DNA of 64,000 nt from Pontibacter sp. E15-1 (GCF_022601975.1 NZ_JAKVIR010000006.1:62001-126000), one strand, 5' to 3'. Positions 38,983-49,037 are shown, numbered from the stretch's first letter. Numbers and translations are program-made. Notes: a model not told the origin generated them from the letters alone.

Positions 38983-40365
38983 ATGGAAACGCGCTACAAT
39001 TTGTCATTTGCTACTGGCGTGTCCGGCGCTACGGCAACGCTTTGGGTAACTCTGGCCCGCAGGTGGGGTATAAAACGGAGGCTTCTGAAATCACTTAGTG
39101 CCAATACATGCCTGCTGTGTATGCTGCTCTTGTTCTCGCGGTGCGATAGCACGCCAGATATGGGGCCAGCGCCCGGCAGCGGAAAGGAAGCGGCTGAAAA
39201 CAAAGGTGTCCTCACCAGCGTCAAGACGGTGACGACGGTGGATGGGGCGACTGCGCAAGTCACCTGTAGCGAGGAGGTGTTGCCTTCTGGGGAAATCATC
39301 CAGATCTGCGTACCTGCCCTCTGGAACGGCGAGTTAATACTGTACGCGCACGGCTATGTGCCCGCGTTTCTGCCCCTGAGTTTACCGGACGAGGTGACGG
39401 CCTATATGCCGCTCTTCACCAGTATCGGGTTTGCCTTTGCCACCACTAGTTTCGACCGAAACGGCATTGCTATCCTCACCGGCATTGACAACATGCTTGC
39501 GTTGCGCGCAAAGTTTATAGCGCAGTATGGCGAACCGAAACACACTTACCTGACGGGCGGCTCGCAGGGAGGCATCATTACCACGCTCGCTTTGGAGCGC
39601 TATCCGGCACTGTTTGACGGCGGCTTGTCTTTGTGCGGCCCGTGCGGGTATTTTCAGGGGCAGGTGAATTATTATGGCAACTTCCGAGTGCTCTTCGATT
39701 ATTACTTTCCGGGGGTGCTGCCAGGCAATGCCATCCACATCCCGTTGGAGCTACAGCAAAACTGGGAGAGCAAGTATGTGCCGCTGGTGCTGCAGGCCAT
39801 CAACCAGAACCCCAATGCCACTATCAAGCTTCTGAAAACAGCCCTGGCGCCATTCGACCCAGACAATCCTGCCACCATTGCCGAAACGGTAATCGGGGTG
39901 CTGACCTATGACGTGCTGTACACCGAGAACGCGCAGCGCGTGCTTGGAGGGCAGCCATTCGACAACACAAAGCAGGTATACTTTGGTACGGGCAACTTCC
40001 GGGAAGACCTTCGGCTGAACCTGCGTGTGCAGCGTTTTTCCGGAGACAAAGCCGCGCTCCGGACCATACGCGAGAACTATGAAACCAGCGGTGACCTGGC
40101 CAGGCCATTGGTGAGCGCTCATACTACCAAAGACCCCATCGTCCTGTTCTGGAACATGCCGATATACCATGCGAAAACCATATATCAGGGGAAAAGCCAC
40201 TACTTCACACAGATACCAGTGTCACGGTATGGCCATTGTGCGTTTATCGAGCAGGAAATTATGCTGAGCTTTACCACGCTTGCCTTCAAGGTGCAGGGGC
40301 AAGCGCTTTTCGCCAAAGCCAGCGACGCCGAGGGACGCATCGTGCGTTCCGTTACATCGGACTGA
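38983..40365 (+). CDS. Exported alpha/beta-hydrolase lipoprotein, possible esterase
   Basis: From ATG 38983 the protein has 460 residues with a lipobox-like LLFSRC at Cys54, rather late, so the true start may lie further in. A nucleophile elbow GGSQGG (Ser194), an Asp in AHTTKDPIVLFW and a His in SRYGHCAF form a plausible catalytic triad, typical of secreted esterases or peptidases. No specific family was recognised. Removal of acyl groups from plant glycans is one possibility; function is unknown. Confidence 0.7.
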   Translation: METRYNLSFATGVSGATATLWVTLARRWGIKRRLLKSLSANTCLLCMLLLFSRCDSTPDMGPAPGSGKEAAENKGVLTSVKTVTTVDGATAQVTCSEEVLPSGEIIQICVPALWNGELILYAHGYVPAFLPLSLPDEVTAYMPLFTSIGFAFATTSFDRNGIAILTGIDNMLALRAKFIAQYGEPKHTYLTGGSQGGIITTLALERYPALFDGGLSLCGPCGYFQGQVNYYGNFRVLFDYYFPGVLPGNAIHIPLELQQNWESKYVPLVLQAINQNPNATIKLLKTALAPFDPDNPATIAETVIGVLTYDVLYTENAQRVLGGQPFDNTKQVYFGTGNFREDLRLNLRVQRFSGDKAALRTIRENYETSGDLARPLVSAHTTKDPIVLFWNMPIYHAKTIYQGKSHYFTQIPVSRYGHCAFIEQEIMLSFTTLAFKVQGQALFAKASDAEGRIVRSVTSD

Positions 40366-40384
40366 CAACCCCATCTTCTCCATA

Positions 40385-40435
40385 CACAAACAGGCTGGCC
40401 CTGCCGCACCATGCGGCAGGGCCAGCCTGTTTGTG
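40385..40435. terminator. 24-bp perfect hairpin after the alpha/beta hydrolase gene
   Basis: Arms 40385-40408 and 40412-40435 are perfectly complementary with a 3-base CCA loop. Very stable, but followed by CTATACCCCC rather than a T-run, so termination would be unconventional or rely on the stem's TTTGTG end. Confidence 0.6.
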
Positions 40436-41021
40436 CTATACCCCCGTTGCTCATAAGAACAATAAAAAATGCCTGCGAGGGAGGTGCAGCGAGGCTTTTG
40501 CTATAAAAGGAAATCTGTTTTGAACGTTTTACTCGTAGAGGGGTTATAATATAAATATTTTGGTATCAGGGAATTGTAAGTGTAAATACGCCAATTAAGC
40601 TATGTTTGTAATTTTAGGGAGTAGATGATTGTGATTTAAATAAATTTTTATTAAAATGTTAGTTAATTTCTTGCGTGGCTAATAAAGTCATAATAGATTG
40701 GAGTATTTTAAGGTGTTATCTGCTATTGTGTTTTTTATAGTATTTATCTGAGGATAAGTTGTCTGGAAATCCTAAGTTAAAGCCCGGCTTTAAGGCTTTG
40801 CAAAACAAGTGGATACGTTTAGATTTGGGTATGGACCTGAGCAAATATTTACTCCTTTAAAAATAGCACCAGTACCGGTTGACATGTTACCTTTGAGAAA
40901 TTTAACGTGCTCCTAAATCTACTATTAGCTGCTTCTACACACATGGTCGCACCACGATAGACACTTATTTTTTTAACACGCGCCGGCTATTTGCCAGCGT
41001 GACACGATTGAGTTTACGCGT
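40436..41021. other. AT-rich gap before the GH63-type gene, containing a promoter
   Basis: No convincing gene was found. The promoter candidate at 40797-40827 is listed separately and implies a 5' leader of roughly 185 bases. Confidence 0.5.
40797..40827 (+). promoter_or_regulatory. Consensus Bacteroidota promoter for the GH63-type gene
   Basis: TTTG (40797-40800), exactly 19 bp, then TAGATTTG (40820-40827) match the TTTG-N19-TAnnTTTG pattern fully. The start codon is at 41022. Confidence 0.6.
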
Positions 41022-43700
41022 ATGCATAGATATACAACAGAGGAGGAGCGCCTGGCGCTCTCTACGAGTAACAGAACCTGGAAGAAATGGGGCACCTACA
41101 TGTCGGACCGCCAGTGGGGAACCGTGCGGGAAGACTATAGCCCGGACGGAGAAGCCTGGCGGTATATCTCGCACGACTTGGCCCAAAGCAACGCCTACCG
41201 CTGGGGCGACGAGGGCATTGCCGGCTTCTGCGACTACCAGCAGATTCTTTGCCTTGCCCCGGCCTTCTGGAACGGGAAAGACACGATCCTGAAAGAGCGG
41301 CTTTTCGGGCTCACCAACGGGCAAGGCAACCACGGCGAGGATGTGAAGGAGCTCTACTATCACCTCGACGCTTCGCCCACGCACTCCTATACCAAGTTCC
41401 TGTACAAATATCCGCAGGGGGAGTTTCCGTATCAGGAGCTGGTGGAGAAGAACCGCCGGGGACGCCATCAGCCGGAGTTTGAGATTCTGGACACAGCCGC
41501 CTTTCACGAAAACCGTTATTTTGACATCTACATCGAGTGCGCCAAAGCCGACTCCAATGACATCCTGATGAAGATCACGGTGTATAACCGCGGTCCGGAG
41601 GCATCCACCATCCACGTTTTGCCGCACCTGTGGTTCCGCAACTACTGGAAGCACAACTCGCGCTATACCCGGCCCAACATGTCAGCCCCCTCCGACGATT
41701 GCATCCGGACGAGCTCTGACCGTAACGGGCGCTTTTACATGTACCATCAGGGAGGGGAGCAGCTTTTCTGCGAAAACGAAACCAACAACCAGCGCATCCA
41801 TCACCGGGAAAACGATTTCCCTTATGTGAAGGACGGCATCAACAACCATGTGCTGCACAGGCAAGACACCGTGAACCCGGACAAAGTAGGCACCAAGGCC
41901 GCCATCTGGATGCAGGAGGAGATTCCGGCAGGAGGCCATGCGACCTTTAGAGTGCGCCTGAGCAACAAGAAGCTGCAAGACCCCTGGATGGGGTATGACA
42001 GCGTATTTGATCTGCGGAAATCTGATACAGACGATTACTACAAAAATCTGCTGCCGGCAAAGCTGACCAAGGAGCACGCCGGTTTGGCCCGCAATGCCTT
42101 TGCCGGTATGATCTGGACCAAGCAGTTCTACTACCTCGACATGTATAAATGGCACTTCGGGGAGTCGCATGAGCAGTCGCCGGACCGCAACCTGAAACGC
42201 AACTTGGATTGGCAGCACCTGACCTGCCGCCACATCATCTCGATGCCCGACAAATGGGAGTACCCGTGGTTCGCCGCCTGGGATCTTGCCTTCCATGCCA
42301 CCACGCTGGTGCACGTAGACCCGGACTTTGCCAAGCACCAGATGCAGCTGATGCTACGGGAGTATTACATGCACCCCAACGGCCAGATCCCGGCGTATGA
42401 GTGGAACTTCAGCGACGTGAACCCGCCGGTGCATGCCTGGGGGGTATGGCAAGTGTATGAGGCAGACAAAAAGAAGACTGGCATCCCTGACTATGACTTT
42501 TTGGAGCGTGCTTTCCAGAAGCTGCTAATGAACTTTACCTGGTGGGTGAACCAGAAAGACGCGAACGGCACTGACCTATTTGAGGGAGGCTTCCTTGGCC
42601 TGGACAACATCGGCGTTTTCGACAGGAGCCATTTGCCGACCGGCATCAAGAAAATGCAACAGGCCGATGCCACTAGCTGGATGGCCATGTATTCGCTGAA
42701 CATGCTGCGCATGTCGCTGGAGCTGGCGCAACAAAACAGGTCCTACGAGGAATCGGCGGCTAAATTCTTCCGCCACTTCCTCAACATCGGCAAGGCCATG
42801 CACCACATCGGTAAAACAGATATCTCGCTCTGGGACGATCAGGATAACTTTTACTACGACGCAGTGCAGTATGAAAACGGCACAAGCGAGCGGCTGCGTG
42901 TACGTTCGCTGGTAGGGATCATCCCGCTGATGGCCGTAGAGGTGATTGACAGCAGCCTGTTTGACCGGATGCTTGAGTTTAAGATACGGGCCGTCAGCAT
43001 TATCCGCACCCGCCCTGAAATGGGCCAGCTTATTTCGGATATCGAAGAGAAGAGCAAGGACGGCAACTACCTGTTCTCGATCATGCGCGGCTTCCGCCTC
43101 GACCACCTGCTGCGGCGCATGCTGGACGAGAAGGAGTTTTTGTCGGACTTCGGTATACGCTCCCTGTCTAAGTTTCATGAGGAGAACCCGTTCCAGTTTG
43201 GGCACAACGGCAGCCACCATACCATCCAGTATGAGCCTGGCGAAAGCTCCAGCCCTATGTTTGGCGGCAACTCCAACTGGAGAGGCCCTATCTGGCTGCC
43301 GCTGAATTACCTGATCATCCAGTCGCTGCGCAAGTACCACAAGTATTTCGGAGATGACTACAGGTTCGATTTCCCGACAGGAACGGACAACAAGCTGAAC
43401 TTGAAAGAGATTGCGAATGAGCTGACCAAGCGACTGCTGCGCATTTTTGAGCGGGATGAGAACGGCAAGTACCAATACCACCCCGACCATGCCCAATATG
43501 CCGAAGATGAGCACTTCCGGAGCCATCACCACTTCTATGAGTTCTTCCACGGGGATACCGGCCAGGGGCTGGGCGCCTCCCACCAAACCGGCTGGACCGC
43601 CCTGGTGGCGAACCTGCTGCTGGAAATGGAAGACTATGACGCCAGCGAGTTTGAAGACCTGAAGCGCCAGATGGAGACAGCCGACGCCGGCGTTTTCTAA
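41022..43700 (+). CDS. Large cytoplasmic GH63-type glucosidase
   Basis: The 892-residue protein has no signal peptide. N-terminal MHRYTTEEERLALSTSNRTWKKWGTYMSDRQWGTVREDYS and the C-terminal alpha/alpha barrel (WFAAWDLAFHATTLVHVDPDFAKHQM, FGGNSNWRGPIWLPLNYLI, GASHQTGWTALVANLL) match bacterial members of GH63, related to eukaryotic glucosidase I and mannosylglycerate hydrolases. Its natural substrate in bacteria is often unknown. It could cut glycosylglycerate-type solutes or alpha-glucosides inside the cell. It is followed by a terminator shared with the convergent nuo operon. Confidence 0.82.
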   Translation: MHRYTTEEERLALSTSNRTWKKWGTYMSDRQWGTVREDYSPDGEAWRYISHDLAQSNAYRWGDEGIAGFCDYQQILCLAPAFWNGKDTILKERLFGLTNGQGNHGEDVKELYYHLDASPTHSYTKFLYKYPQGEFPYQELVEKNRRGRHQPEFEILDTAAFHENRYFDIYIECAKADSNDILMKITVYNRGPEASTIHVLPHLWFRNYWKHNSRYTRPNMSAPSDDCIRTSSDRNGRFYMYHQGGEQLFCENETNNQRIHHRENDFPYVKDGINNHVLHRQDTVNPDKVGTKAAIWMQEEIPAGGHATFRVRLSNKKLQDPWMGYDSVFDLRKSDTDDYYKNLLPAKLTKEHAGLARNAFAGMIWTKQFYYLDMYKWHFGESHEQSPDRNLKRNLDWQHLTCRHIISMPDKWEYPWFAAWDLAFHATTLVHVDPDFAKHQMQLMLREYYMHPNGQIPAYEWNFSDVNPPVHAWGVWQVYEADKKKTGIPDYDFLERAFQKLLMNFTWWVNQKDANGTDLFEGGFLGLDNIGVFDRSHLPTGIKKMQQADATSWMAMYSLNMLRMSLELAQQNRSYEESAAKFFRHFLNIGKAMHHIGKTDISLWDDQDNFYYDAVQYENGTSERLRVRSLVGIIPLMAVEVIDSSLFDRMLEFKIRAVSIIRTRPEMGQLISDIEEKSKDGNYLFSIMRGFRLDHLLRRMLDEKEFLSDFGIRSLSKFHEENPFQFGHNGSHHTIQYEPGESSSPMFGGNSNWRGPIWLPLNYLIIQSLRKYHKYFGDDYRFDFPTGTDNKLNLKEIANELTKRLLRIFERDENGKYQYHPDHAQYAEDEHFRSHHHFYEFFHGDTGQGLGASHQTGWTALVANLLLEMEDYDASEFEDLKRQMETADAGVF

Positions 43701-43730
43701 GGAAAGCCAACTGTAACTTGTGTTGATTAC

Positions 43731-43785
43731 AAGGCCTCCCTGCCCTAGCTGTTACTTCACAGCCGGGGCAGGGAGGCCTTTTTTA
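43731..43785. terminator. Bidirectional terminator between GH63-type gene and nuoN
   Basis: A 15-bp perfect stem (AAGGCCTCCCTGCCC with GGGCAGGGAGGCCTT) is flanked by T-residues on one side and A-residues on the other, able to end transcription from both converging units. Confidence 0.85.
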
Positions 43786-43913
43786 GGGTAGCGCCATCCC
43801 GGCAACCGAGCTATCTATACCGGGCGCAGCACATCAGGGCAGGGTATGAAATAGCCGCTCAGGGCCGGAGGCGTTGGAAGATTAAGCTTGCCTGGCTGGT
43901 AGTGTGTGCAGGG

Positions 43914-45374
43914 TTATCGCAGGGCCACGGGATGGAAGGTTTCGAGCATGCTGCTGATGAGCGAGACAAGCGCCGTAGGGTAAACGCCGATGCCCACCAA
44001 CAGCAGCACGAGTAGAGAGAGCGTGCCCACGCTGGCAAACAGAATAGACGGGCGCAGTTTCTGGAGTGGCTCCTGCCCGGCCTCGGTCTGCTGAAACATT
44101 ACCGCGATGATCTTAATGTAGTAGTATAAACCGATTACACTGTTCAGGACGAGCATGACCACCAGTAGCCAGAGCTGCGTGTTCACGCCCGCCGCCAGGA
44201 TATAAAACTTGCCTACAAAACCCGCCGTCAGTGGAATGCCCGCCAGCGAGAGCAGCATGGCCGTGAAGACTGTCGCCGTCCAGGGGCGGCGCCAGAGCAG
44301 GCCGCGGTAATCGTCCATCAGCTCGGCGTCGCGCTCTTTGTCAGACAGCATCGCCACAACCCCGAAGGCTCCCACCGTGGTGATAAAATAGGCCACAAGG
44401 TAAAAAGTGACCGCCTCCACGCCCATCTGGTTGCCAGCCAGGAAAGCCACCAGCAGGTAACCCAGGTGCGAGATGGAGGAGTAGGCCAGAATGCGCTTCA
44501 CGTTTTGCTGCATCAGCGCCAGCAGGTTGCCGGCAAACATCGAGGCGATGGCCACGATCGTGAAGATCAGCATCAGGACAGGATATCGGAAACCATCCAC
44601 CTCCATAAAGAAACGGATCAGCAGCCCCAGCACGCCGCCTTTGGATACGGTGGCGATGAATGCCGAAACGGGGGCTGGCGCGCCTTCATACACATCGGGT
44701 GTCCACATATGGAAGGGCACTACGCTCAGTTTAAACCCGATGCCGATGATCATCAGTCCGAACCCGGTGAGCAGCAACAGCGGCAACTCCTGAAAACCAG
44801 CCATGGCAGCGGCGATACCGCTAAAGGTCATGGTGCCGGTGCTGAAGTAAACCAGGGCCATGCCAAAGAGGAGGAAAGCAGAGGAGAAAGCGGCCAGAAT
44901 GAGGTACTTGATCCCGGCCTCGTCGGAGCGCTCCCGGGAGCGGAGGTAGGCGATCAGGGTATACAGGGCTACGCTCAACACCTCCAGACCCAAAAACAGC
45001 GAGGCAAAGTGCGTGCTGATGACGAGCGTACAGGCGCCGAGCGACGACAGGATAAGCAGGATGTAATACTCCTCCTTCTGCTCTTCGCGCTGCTCGAAAT
45101 AGGCATAAGAAAGCATGCTGATGAGCAGCGAGGCAAGCAGGATCAGGCCAATGTAAAACACCGCAAACCCATCGATCACAAACAGGGGCGCGATGGCATA
45201 CGCCTGCACGTCCTGCAACTCATACAACGACAGGAAAGCCGCCACAAACGAGATGGCCGTGATGGCATATATGATTTTGTGGTTGCGCCACGCCGCGATC
45301 ACCAGCATGATGATGAGTGCCGCAAAAGTGAGGATGAGCAGTGGCATCAGGTGTAAAAAATCATTCTGGGTCAT
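43914..45374 (-). CDS. nuoN: NADH-quinone oxidoreductase subunit N
   Basis: This 486-residue integral membrane antiporter-like subunit of complex I has about 14 helices and the family motif FKLSVVPFHMWTPDVYEGAPAPVSAFIATVSKGG, with the central lysines used for proton pumping. It is the last gene of the operon and its ATG overlaps the nuoM stop (ATGA at 45371-45374), so the two are translationally coupled. Confidence 0.95.
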   Translation of the reverse strand: MTQNDFLHLMPLLILTFAALIIMLVIAAWRNHKIIYAITAISFVAAFLSLYELQDVQAYAIAPLFVIDGFAVFYIGLILLASLLISMLSYAYFEQREEQKEEYYILLILSSLGACTLVISTHFASLFLGLEVLSVALYTLIAYLRSRERSDEAGIKYLILAAFSSAFLLFGMALVYFSTGTMTFSGIAAAMAGFQELPLLLLTGFGLMIIGIGFKLSVVPFHMWTPDVYEGAPAPVSAFIATVSKGGVLGLLIRFFMEVDGFRYPVLMLIFTIVAIASMFAGNLLALMQQNVKRILAYSSISHLGYLLVAFLAGNQMGVEAVTFYLVAYFITTVGAFGVVAMLSDKERDAELMDDYRGLLWRRPWTATVFTAMLLSLAGIPLTAGFVGKFYILAAGVNTQLWLLVVMLVLNSVIGLYYYIKIIAVMFQQTEAGQEPLQKLRPSILFASVGTLSLLVLLLVGIGVYPTALVSLISSMLETFHPVALR

Positions 45375-47149
45375 GGTCGGGGCTTTATTTTCCTAATCAT
45401 TTTTAAGTCCCCCTTTGAAGTTTTAAGTCCCCCTTTGAAGGGGGTAAGGGGGATGTTTACATCAGTGAGCAATGTATTTTGAGGGTAAGTATTTTGAGGA
45501 TAGGCTTTCATGTTTTCCTGCCGGCCTTTCATCCCCCTGCCCCCTTCTTTGTCGAGGGCCCCTATCCCCAAGGGGGACTTTTGGCTATTACTTGTGGATG
45601 GCCATACCATCGCTTTGGTGAAATTACTATCAACTGGAATCACATTTAAGGCAACCTCTATCTGCTGTTCTGGCAGCGGCGTATAGGCTTCCAGTTGCTT
45701 TATCAAGGCGGGGCGGGCGGTATCCAGAACCGGCTGTGGGTATAAACCGAGCCAGAGAATCATGACAACCATCGGAACGGCAATCAACATCTCGCGGGTA
45801 TTCAAGTCCGGGAACGGGCGATCGGTGGGGGCGGACTCGTAGAACACCTTTTGCATGATGCGCAGCGAGTATACCGTGGCAAGTACCAGGCCGGTGGTGG
45901 CAAACACCGTGAGCCAGTTGTTGGCCTGCCAGGAGCCCACCAGCGTCAGGAACTCGGCGATGAAGTTGCCCAGGCCGGGTAGTCCGAGCGAGGCCATGAC
46001 GAAGACCAGCGCGATCACGCCCATTTTCGGTGCCTTTGCCCAGAAGCCACCCATCTGCCGGATGTCGCGGGTATGGAGGCGCTCGTAAAGAAAACCGGCG
46101 ATGATGAAGAGCGCGCCCGTGCTGAGGCCGTGGGCAATCATCTGCATCACCACGCCCTGCAGCGCCCACTCGTTAAAGGCAAACACGCCCAGAATCACGA
46201 AGCCCATGTGGCTCACACTGGTATAGGCCACCAGCCGTTTCAGGTCGGTTTGGGAGAAAGCCAGAATCGCGCCGTAGATAATGCCAACTACCCCGAGCAG
46301 CATCGCCCAGGGCGCAAACTCCACTGCAGCCGTCGGGAAGAGAGGCAGCACGAAACGCAGCAGGCCATAGGCCCCGGTCTTCAGCAGCAGCCCGGCCAGA
46401 ATCACGCTGCCTGCGGTGGGCGCTTCGGAGTGCGCGTCGGGCAGCCAGGAATGGAACGGTACCACGGGCAACTTGACCAAGAAGGCAGCCAGGAAGCCAA
46501 ACATCAGCAGGCGTGCCGCCAGCGGGGCCAGCGGCGTGTTCAGCAACTCAAAATAGTTGAAGGTATACGTGCCCGTCTGGCTACCATGGATGAAGTATAA
46601 ACCGAGTATGGACAGCAACATGAGCAGCCCGGATGCCTGCGTGAAGATGAAGAATTTATAGGCGGCGTAATTGCGGTTGGCGTGCCCCCATACCCCGATC
46701 AGGAAGTACATCGGGATAAGCATCACCTCCCAGAAAAAGTAAAACAGGAACAGGTCCATGGTGAGGAACACGCCCGTGATACCGGCCAGCACCCACAGCA
46801 GATTGAAGTGGAAGAAGCCCGTTTTGGTGGTAATCTCGCGCCAGGAAATCAGCACAGCCAGTATCCCCAGGAAGAACGTGAGCATCAGCATCAGCAGACT
46901 CAACCCGTCCAGTGCCATCGAGAAGCCCACGCCCCACTGCGGAATCCAGGGGATTTCGAGGCGGATGAGCCAGGGCGAAGTACCCAGCGTGGCGGCTGGC
47001 GTGCTGAGCCAGATCCATACGGCAAGCGCCAAATCGGTAAGGAGGGCGAAGAGCGCGATCCAGCGGGGCAGCACGGGGTGCCACTTCTTAGAGAGCCACG
47101 CCAGCAATCCGCCAGCCATCAGGAGCACGATCATCCAGAGCAGTATCAT
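45371..47149 (-). CDS. nuoM: NADH-quinone oxidoreductase subunit M with a repeat-derived C-terminal tail
   Basis: The antiporter-like membrane subunit is normal through about residue 515 (KLPVVPFHSWLPDAHSEAPTAGSVILAGLLLKTGAYG, SVSHMGFVILG). The last 75 residues, from about 518, are not NuoM-like: they are encoded by the GC-rich repeat at 45526-45582 and a 20-bp tandem duplication at 45401-45440, giving Pro/Gly/Lys-rich runs such as KSPLGIGALDKEGG and NIPLTPFKGG. Total length 592 compares with about 509 in E. coli. Overlaps with nuoL and nuoN (ATGA each) are kept, so the insertion did not break coupling. The tail would face the cytoplasm or membrane edge; effect unknown. Confidence 0.92.
   Translation of the reverse strand: MILLWMIVLLMAGGLLAWLSKKWHPVLPRWIALFALLTDLALAVWIWLSTPAATLGTSPWLIRLEIPWIPQWGVGFSMALDGLSLLMLMLTFFLGILAVLISWREITTKTGFFHFNLLWVLAGITGVFLTMDLFLFYFFWEVMLIPMYFLIGVWGHANRNYAAYKFFIFTQASGLLMLLSILGLYFIHGSQTGTYTFNYFELLNTPLAPLAARLLMFGFLAAFLVKLPVVPFHSWLPDAHSEAPTAGSVILAGLLLKTGAYGLLRFVLPLFPTAAVEFAPWAMLLGVVGIIYGAILAFSQTDLKRLVAYTSVSHMGFVILGVFAFNEWALQGVVMQMIAHGLSTGALFIIAGFLYERLHTRDIRQMGGFWAKAPKMGVIALVFVMASLGLPGLGNFIAEFLTLVGSWQANNWLTVFATTGLVLATVYSLRIMQKVFYESAPTDRPFPDLNTREMLIAVPMVVMILWLGLYPQPVLDTARPALIKQLEAYTPLPEQQIEVALNVIPVDSNFTKAMVWPSTSNSQKSPLGIGALDKEGGRGMKGRQENMKAYPQNTYPQNTLLTDVNIPLTPFKGGLKTSKGDLKMIRKIKPRP
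45401..45440. repeat. Perfect 20-bp tandem duplication inside nuoM 3' end
   Basis: Two identical 20-bp units lie head to tail at 45401-45420 and 45421-45440, each containing AAGTCCCCCTTTGAAG. As 20 is not a multiple of three, the two copies are read in different frames in nuoM. Confidence 0.9.
45526..45582. repeat. Interspersed GC-rich repeat, family A copy 1 (in nuoM)
   Basis: CTTTCATCCCCCT, then a GGGCCCCTA core, then AAGGGGGACTTTT. The second copy is at 56520-56580, between nuoCD and nuoE, nearly identical over about 45 bp. It contributes codons to the nuoM tail. Confidence 0.85.
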
Positions 47150-49032
47150 AGCAGTAGACTTATGGTTAGTATCATGATCGCGCCCACCACAATGCCCATC
47201 ACGTAGTTGCGCAGCATCCCGCTTTGGGTCTGGGAGAATATCACATGGAAGCCCTCGGCCATGCGGGCAAGGCCGGTATAAAAGCTGTCGATGATGTCGC
47301 GCTTGTTGAGGTTGGAGAAAAACACATAGGGCCGCACGAGCAGGTTATCGTACAGCGCATCGAATCCCCAGCCCGAAAACCAGAAACGGTGGAGGCGCAT
47401 AGCGGCAGGGGAGCGCTCGAGGCTGTGCAGCAGGTGCGGGCTTTTGATATAGAAGAGGTATGCCACAAACACGCCGCCCAACGAAACTACCGCCGCCAGC
47501 AACTGGAACAGCCACTCGTTTGCCGCCAGCACCTCGCTAGCCGAGATGCCGGGCAGCACCGGGGCCAGCAGGTCGGAGAACAGCACGACGTGCCCGAAAT
47601 TATGCGGCAACTCGATAAAGCCACCCACCAGCGACAGCACAGCCAGTATGATGAGCGGTATGGTGATGCGCCTGCCCGGCGGGTGCTCCAGGTGCGTTTT
47701 ACTTTCGCCATAAAACGTGAGGAACACCATCCGGAAGGTATAAATCGATGTGAGAAATGCGCCAGCAAGTCCGGCCGCGTAGAGCCAGATATTGCCGTTC
47801 TCCCCCGCCAGCGCATACCACAGGATCTGGTCTTTGCTGTAGAAACCGGCGGTGATAATAGGCAGTGCCGCCAGCGAGGCCGCCCCAATCAGGAAAGTCC
47901 AGAACACGACAGGCATTTTGTGGCGCAGGCCGCCCATTTTGCGCATGTCCTGCTCGTGGTGCAATGCCAGAATAATGGCCCCGGCACAGAGGAAAAGCAG
48001 CGCCTTGAAAAAGGCATGGATCATGAAATGGAAGATGCCCGCCGACCAGGCCCCCACGCCCAGCGCCAGGAACATATACCCGATCTGGCTGATGGTGGAG
48101 TAGGCGAGCACGCGCTTCAGATCATACTGGGTGAGGGCCGAGAAACCCGCAATCAGCAAGGTTACGGCACCGATAATAGCGACGGTTAGTTGCGCCACCG
48201 GTGCCAACTCAAAAATGACAAACATGCGCGTGATCAGGTATACCCCGGCCGTAACCATGGTGGCGGCATGTATGAGCGCCGAAACAGGCGTTGGTCCGGC
48301 CATGGCATCAGGGAGCCAGGTTTGCAGCGGCAATTGCCCCGACTTACCCACCGCACCGCCCAAGAGCAGCAGCGCTACCAGCAAAGCCCCCTCGGCACCC
48401 ACCGGCCATACCTGCGGCGCATCCGAGAGGATGCTTTGGATGTTGAGCGTGCCGAAAAGCTGGAAAAGCATGAATAGCCCGATGGCCATCGCCGTGTCGC
48501 CCACGCGGGTGATGATAAAGGCTTTTCGGGCGGCATACCCGTTGGCTGGCTCTTTATACCAGAACCCGATCAGAAGGTAGCTGCACAGGCCCACGCCCTC
48601 CCAGCCGAGGTATAAAAGCAGCAGATTATCGGCCATCACCAGCACCAGCATCGAGCCCACAAACAAATTCATACAGGCGAAAAAGCGCGAGAAGTCGGCC
48701 TCGTCGGCCATGTAGGCGGTGGAGTAGAGGTGGATGAGAAAACCCACGAAGGTGATCACGAAAATGAAGACCAGCGAGAGCGCATCGAGGTGAAAGCCAA
48801 TAGACGGACTAAACCCCGCCACGCTAAACCACTGCCATACCTCCTGCTGGTAAAAAGCCGGTCGGGTAGCCAGGAAATCCATCCCCAAAATAATCGTGAC
48901 CAGTGCTGAAATGCCTACGCTGCCCACCCCGACGAGCCCGGCCACCGTGCGCGGGAGTTTCGTGCCGAAGAGCACCAGGAGCACGGCGCCTAAAAAGGGG
49001 AGGGCGGGAATTAACCAAAGTAGATCTGCCAT
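47146..49032 (-). CDS. nuoL: NADH-quinone oxidoreductase subunit L
   Basis: This 628-residue membrane subunit has the family motif GKSGQLPLQTWLPDAMAGPTPVSALIHAATMVTAGVYLI and a long C-terminal region that forms the lateral amphipathic helix and last transmembrane helix. It pumps protons at the far end of complex I. It starts 5 bp after nuoK and overlaps nuoM by 4 bp. Confidence 0.96.
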   Translation of the reverse strand: MADLLWLIPALPFLGAVLLVLFGTKLPRTVAGLVGVGSVGISALVTIILGMDFLATRPAFYQQEVWQWFSVAGFSPSIGFHLDALSLVFIFVITFVGFLIHLYSTAYMADEADFSRFFACMNLFVGSMLVLVMADNLLLLYLGWEGVGLCSYLLIGFWYKEPANGYAARKAFIITRVGDTAMAIGLFMLFQLFGTLNIQSILSDAPQVWPVGAEGALLVALLLLGGAVGKSGQLPLQTWLPDAMAGPTPVSALIHAATMVTAGVYLITRMFVIFELAPVAQLTVAIIGAVTLLIAGFSALTQYDLKRVLAYSTISQIGYMFLALGVGAWSAGIFHFMIHAFFKALLFLCAGAIILALHHEQDMRKMGGLRHKMPVVFWTFLIGAASLAALPIITAGFYSKDQILWYALAGENGNIWLYAAGLAGAFLTSIYTFRMVFLTFYGESKTHLEHPPGRRITIPLIILAVLSLVGGFIELPHNFGHVVLFSDLLAPVLPGISASEVLAANEWLFQLLAAVVSLGGVFVAYLFYIKSPHLLHSLERSPAAMRLHRFWFSGWGFDALYDNLLVRPYVFFSNLNKRDIIDSFYTGLARMAEGFHVIFSQTQSGMLRNYVMGIVVGAIMILTISLLL

Positions 49033-49037
49033 AGCGT

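Noticed and set aside
44466..45356. Long plus-strand open frame opposite nuoN (296 codons)
   Set aside because: It is composed of His/Gln/Arg-rich sequence typical of antisense frames in GC-rich genes and has no family match; nuoN on the other strand is certain.
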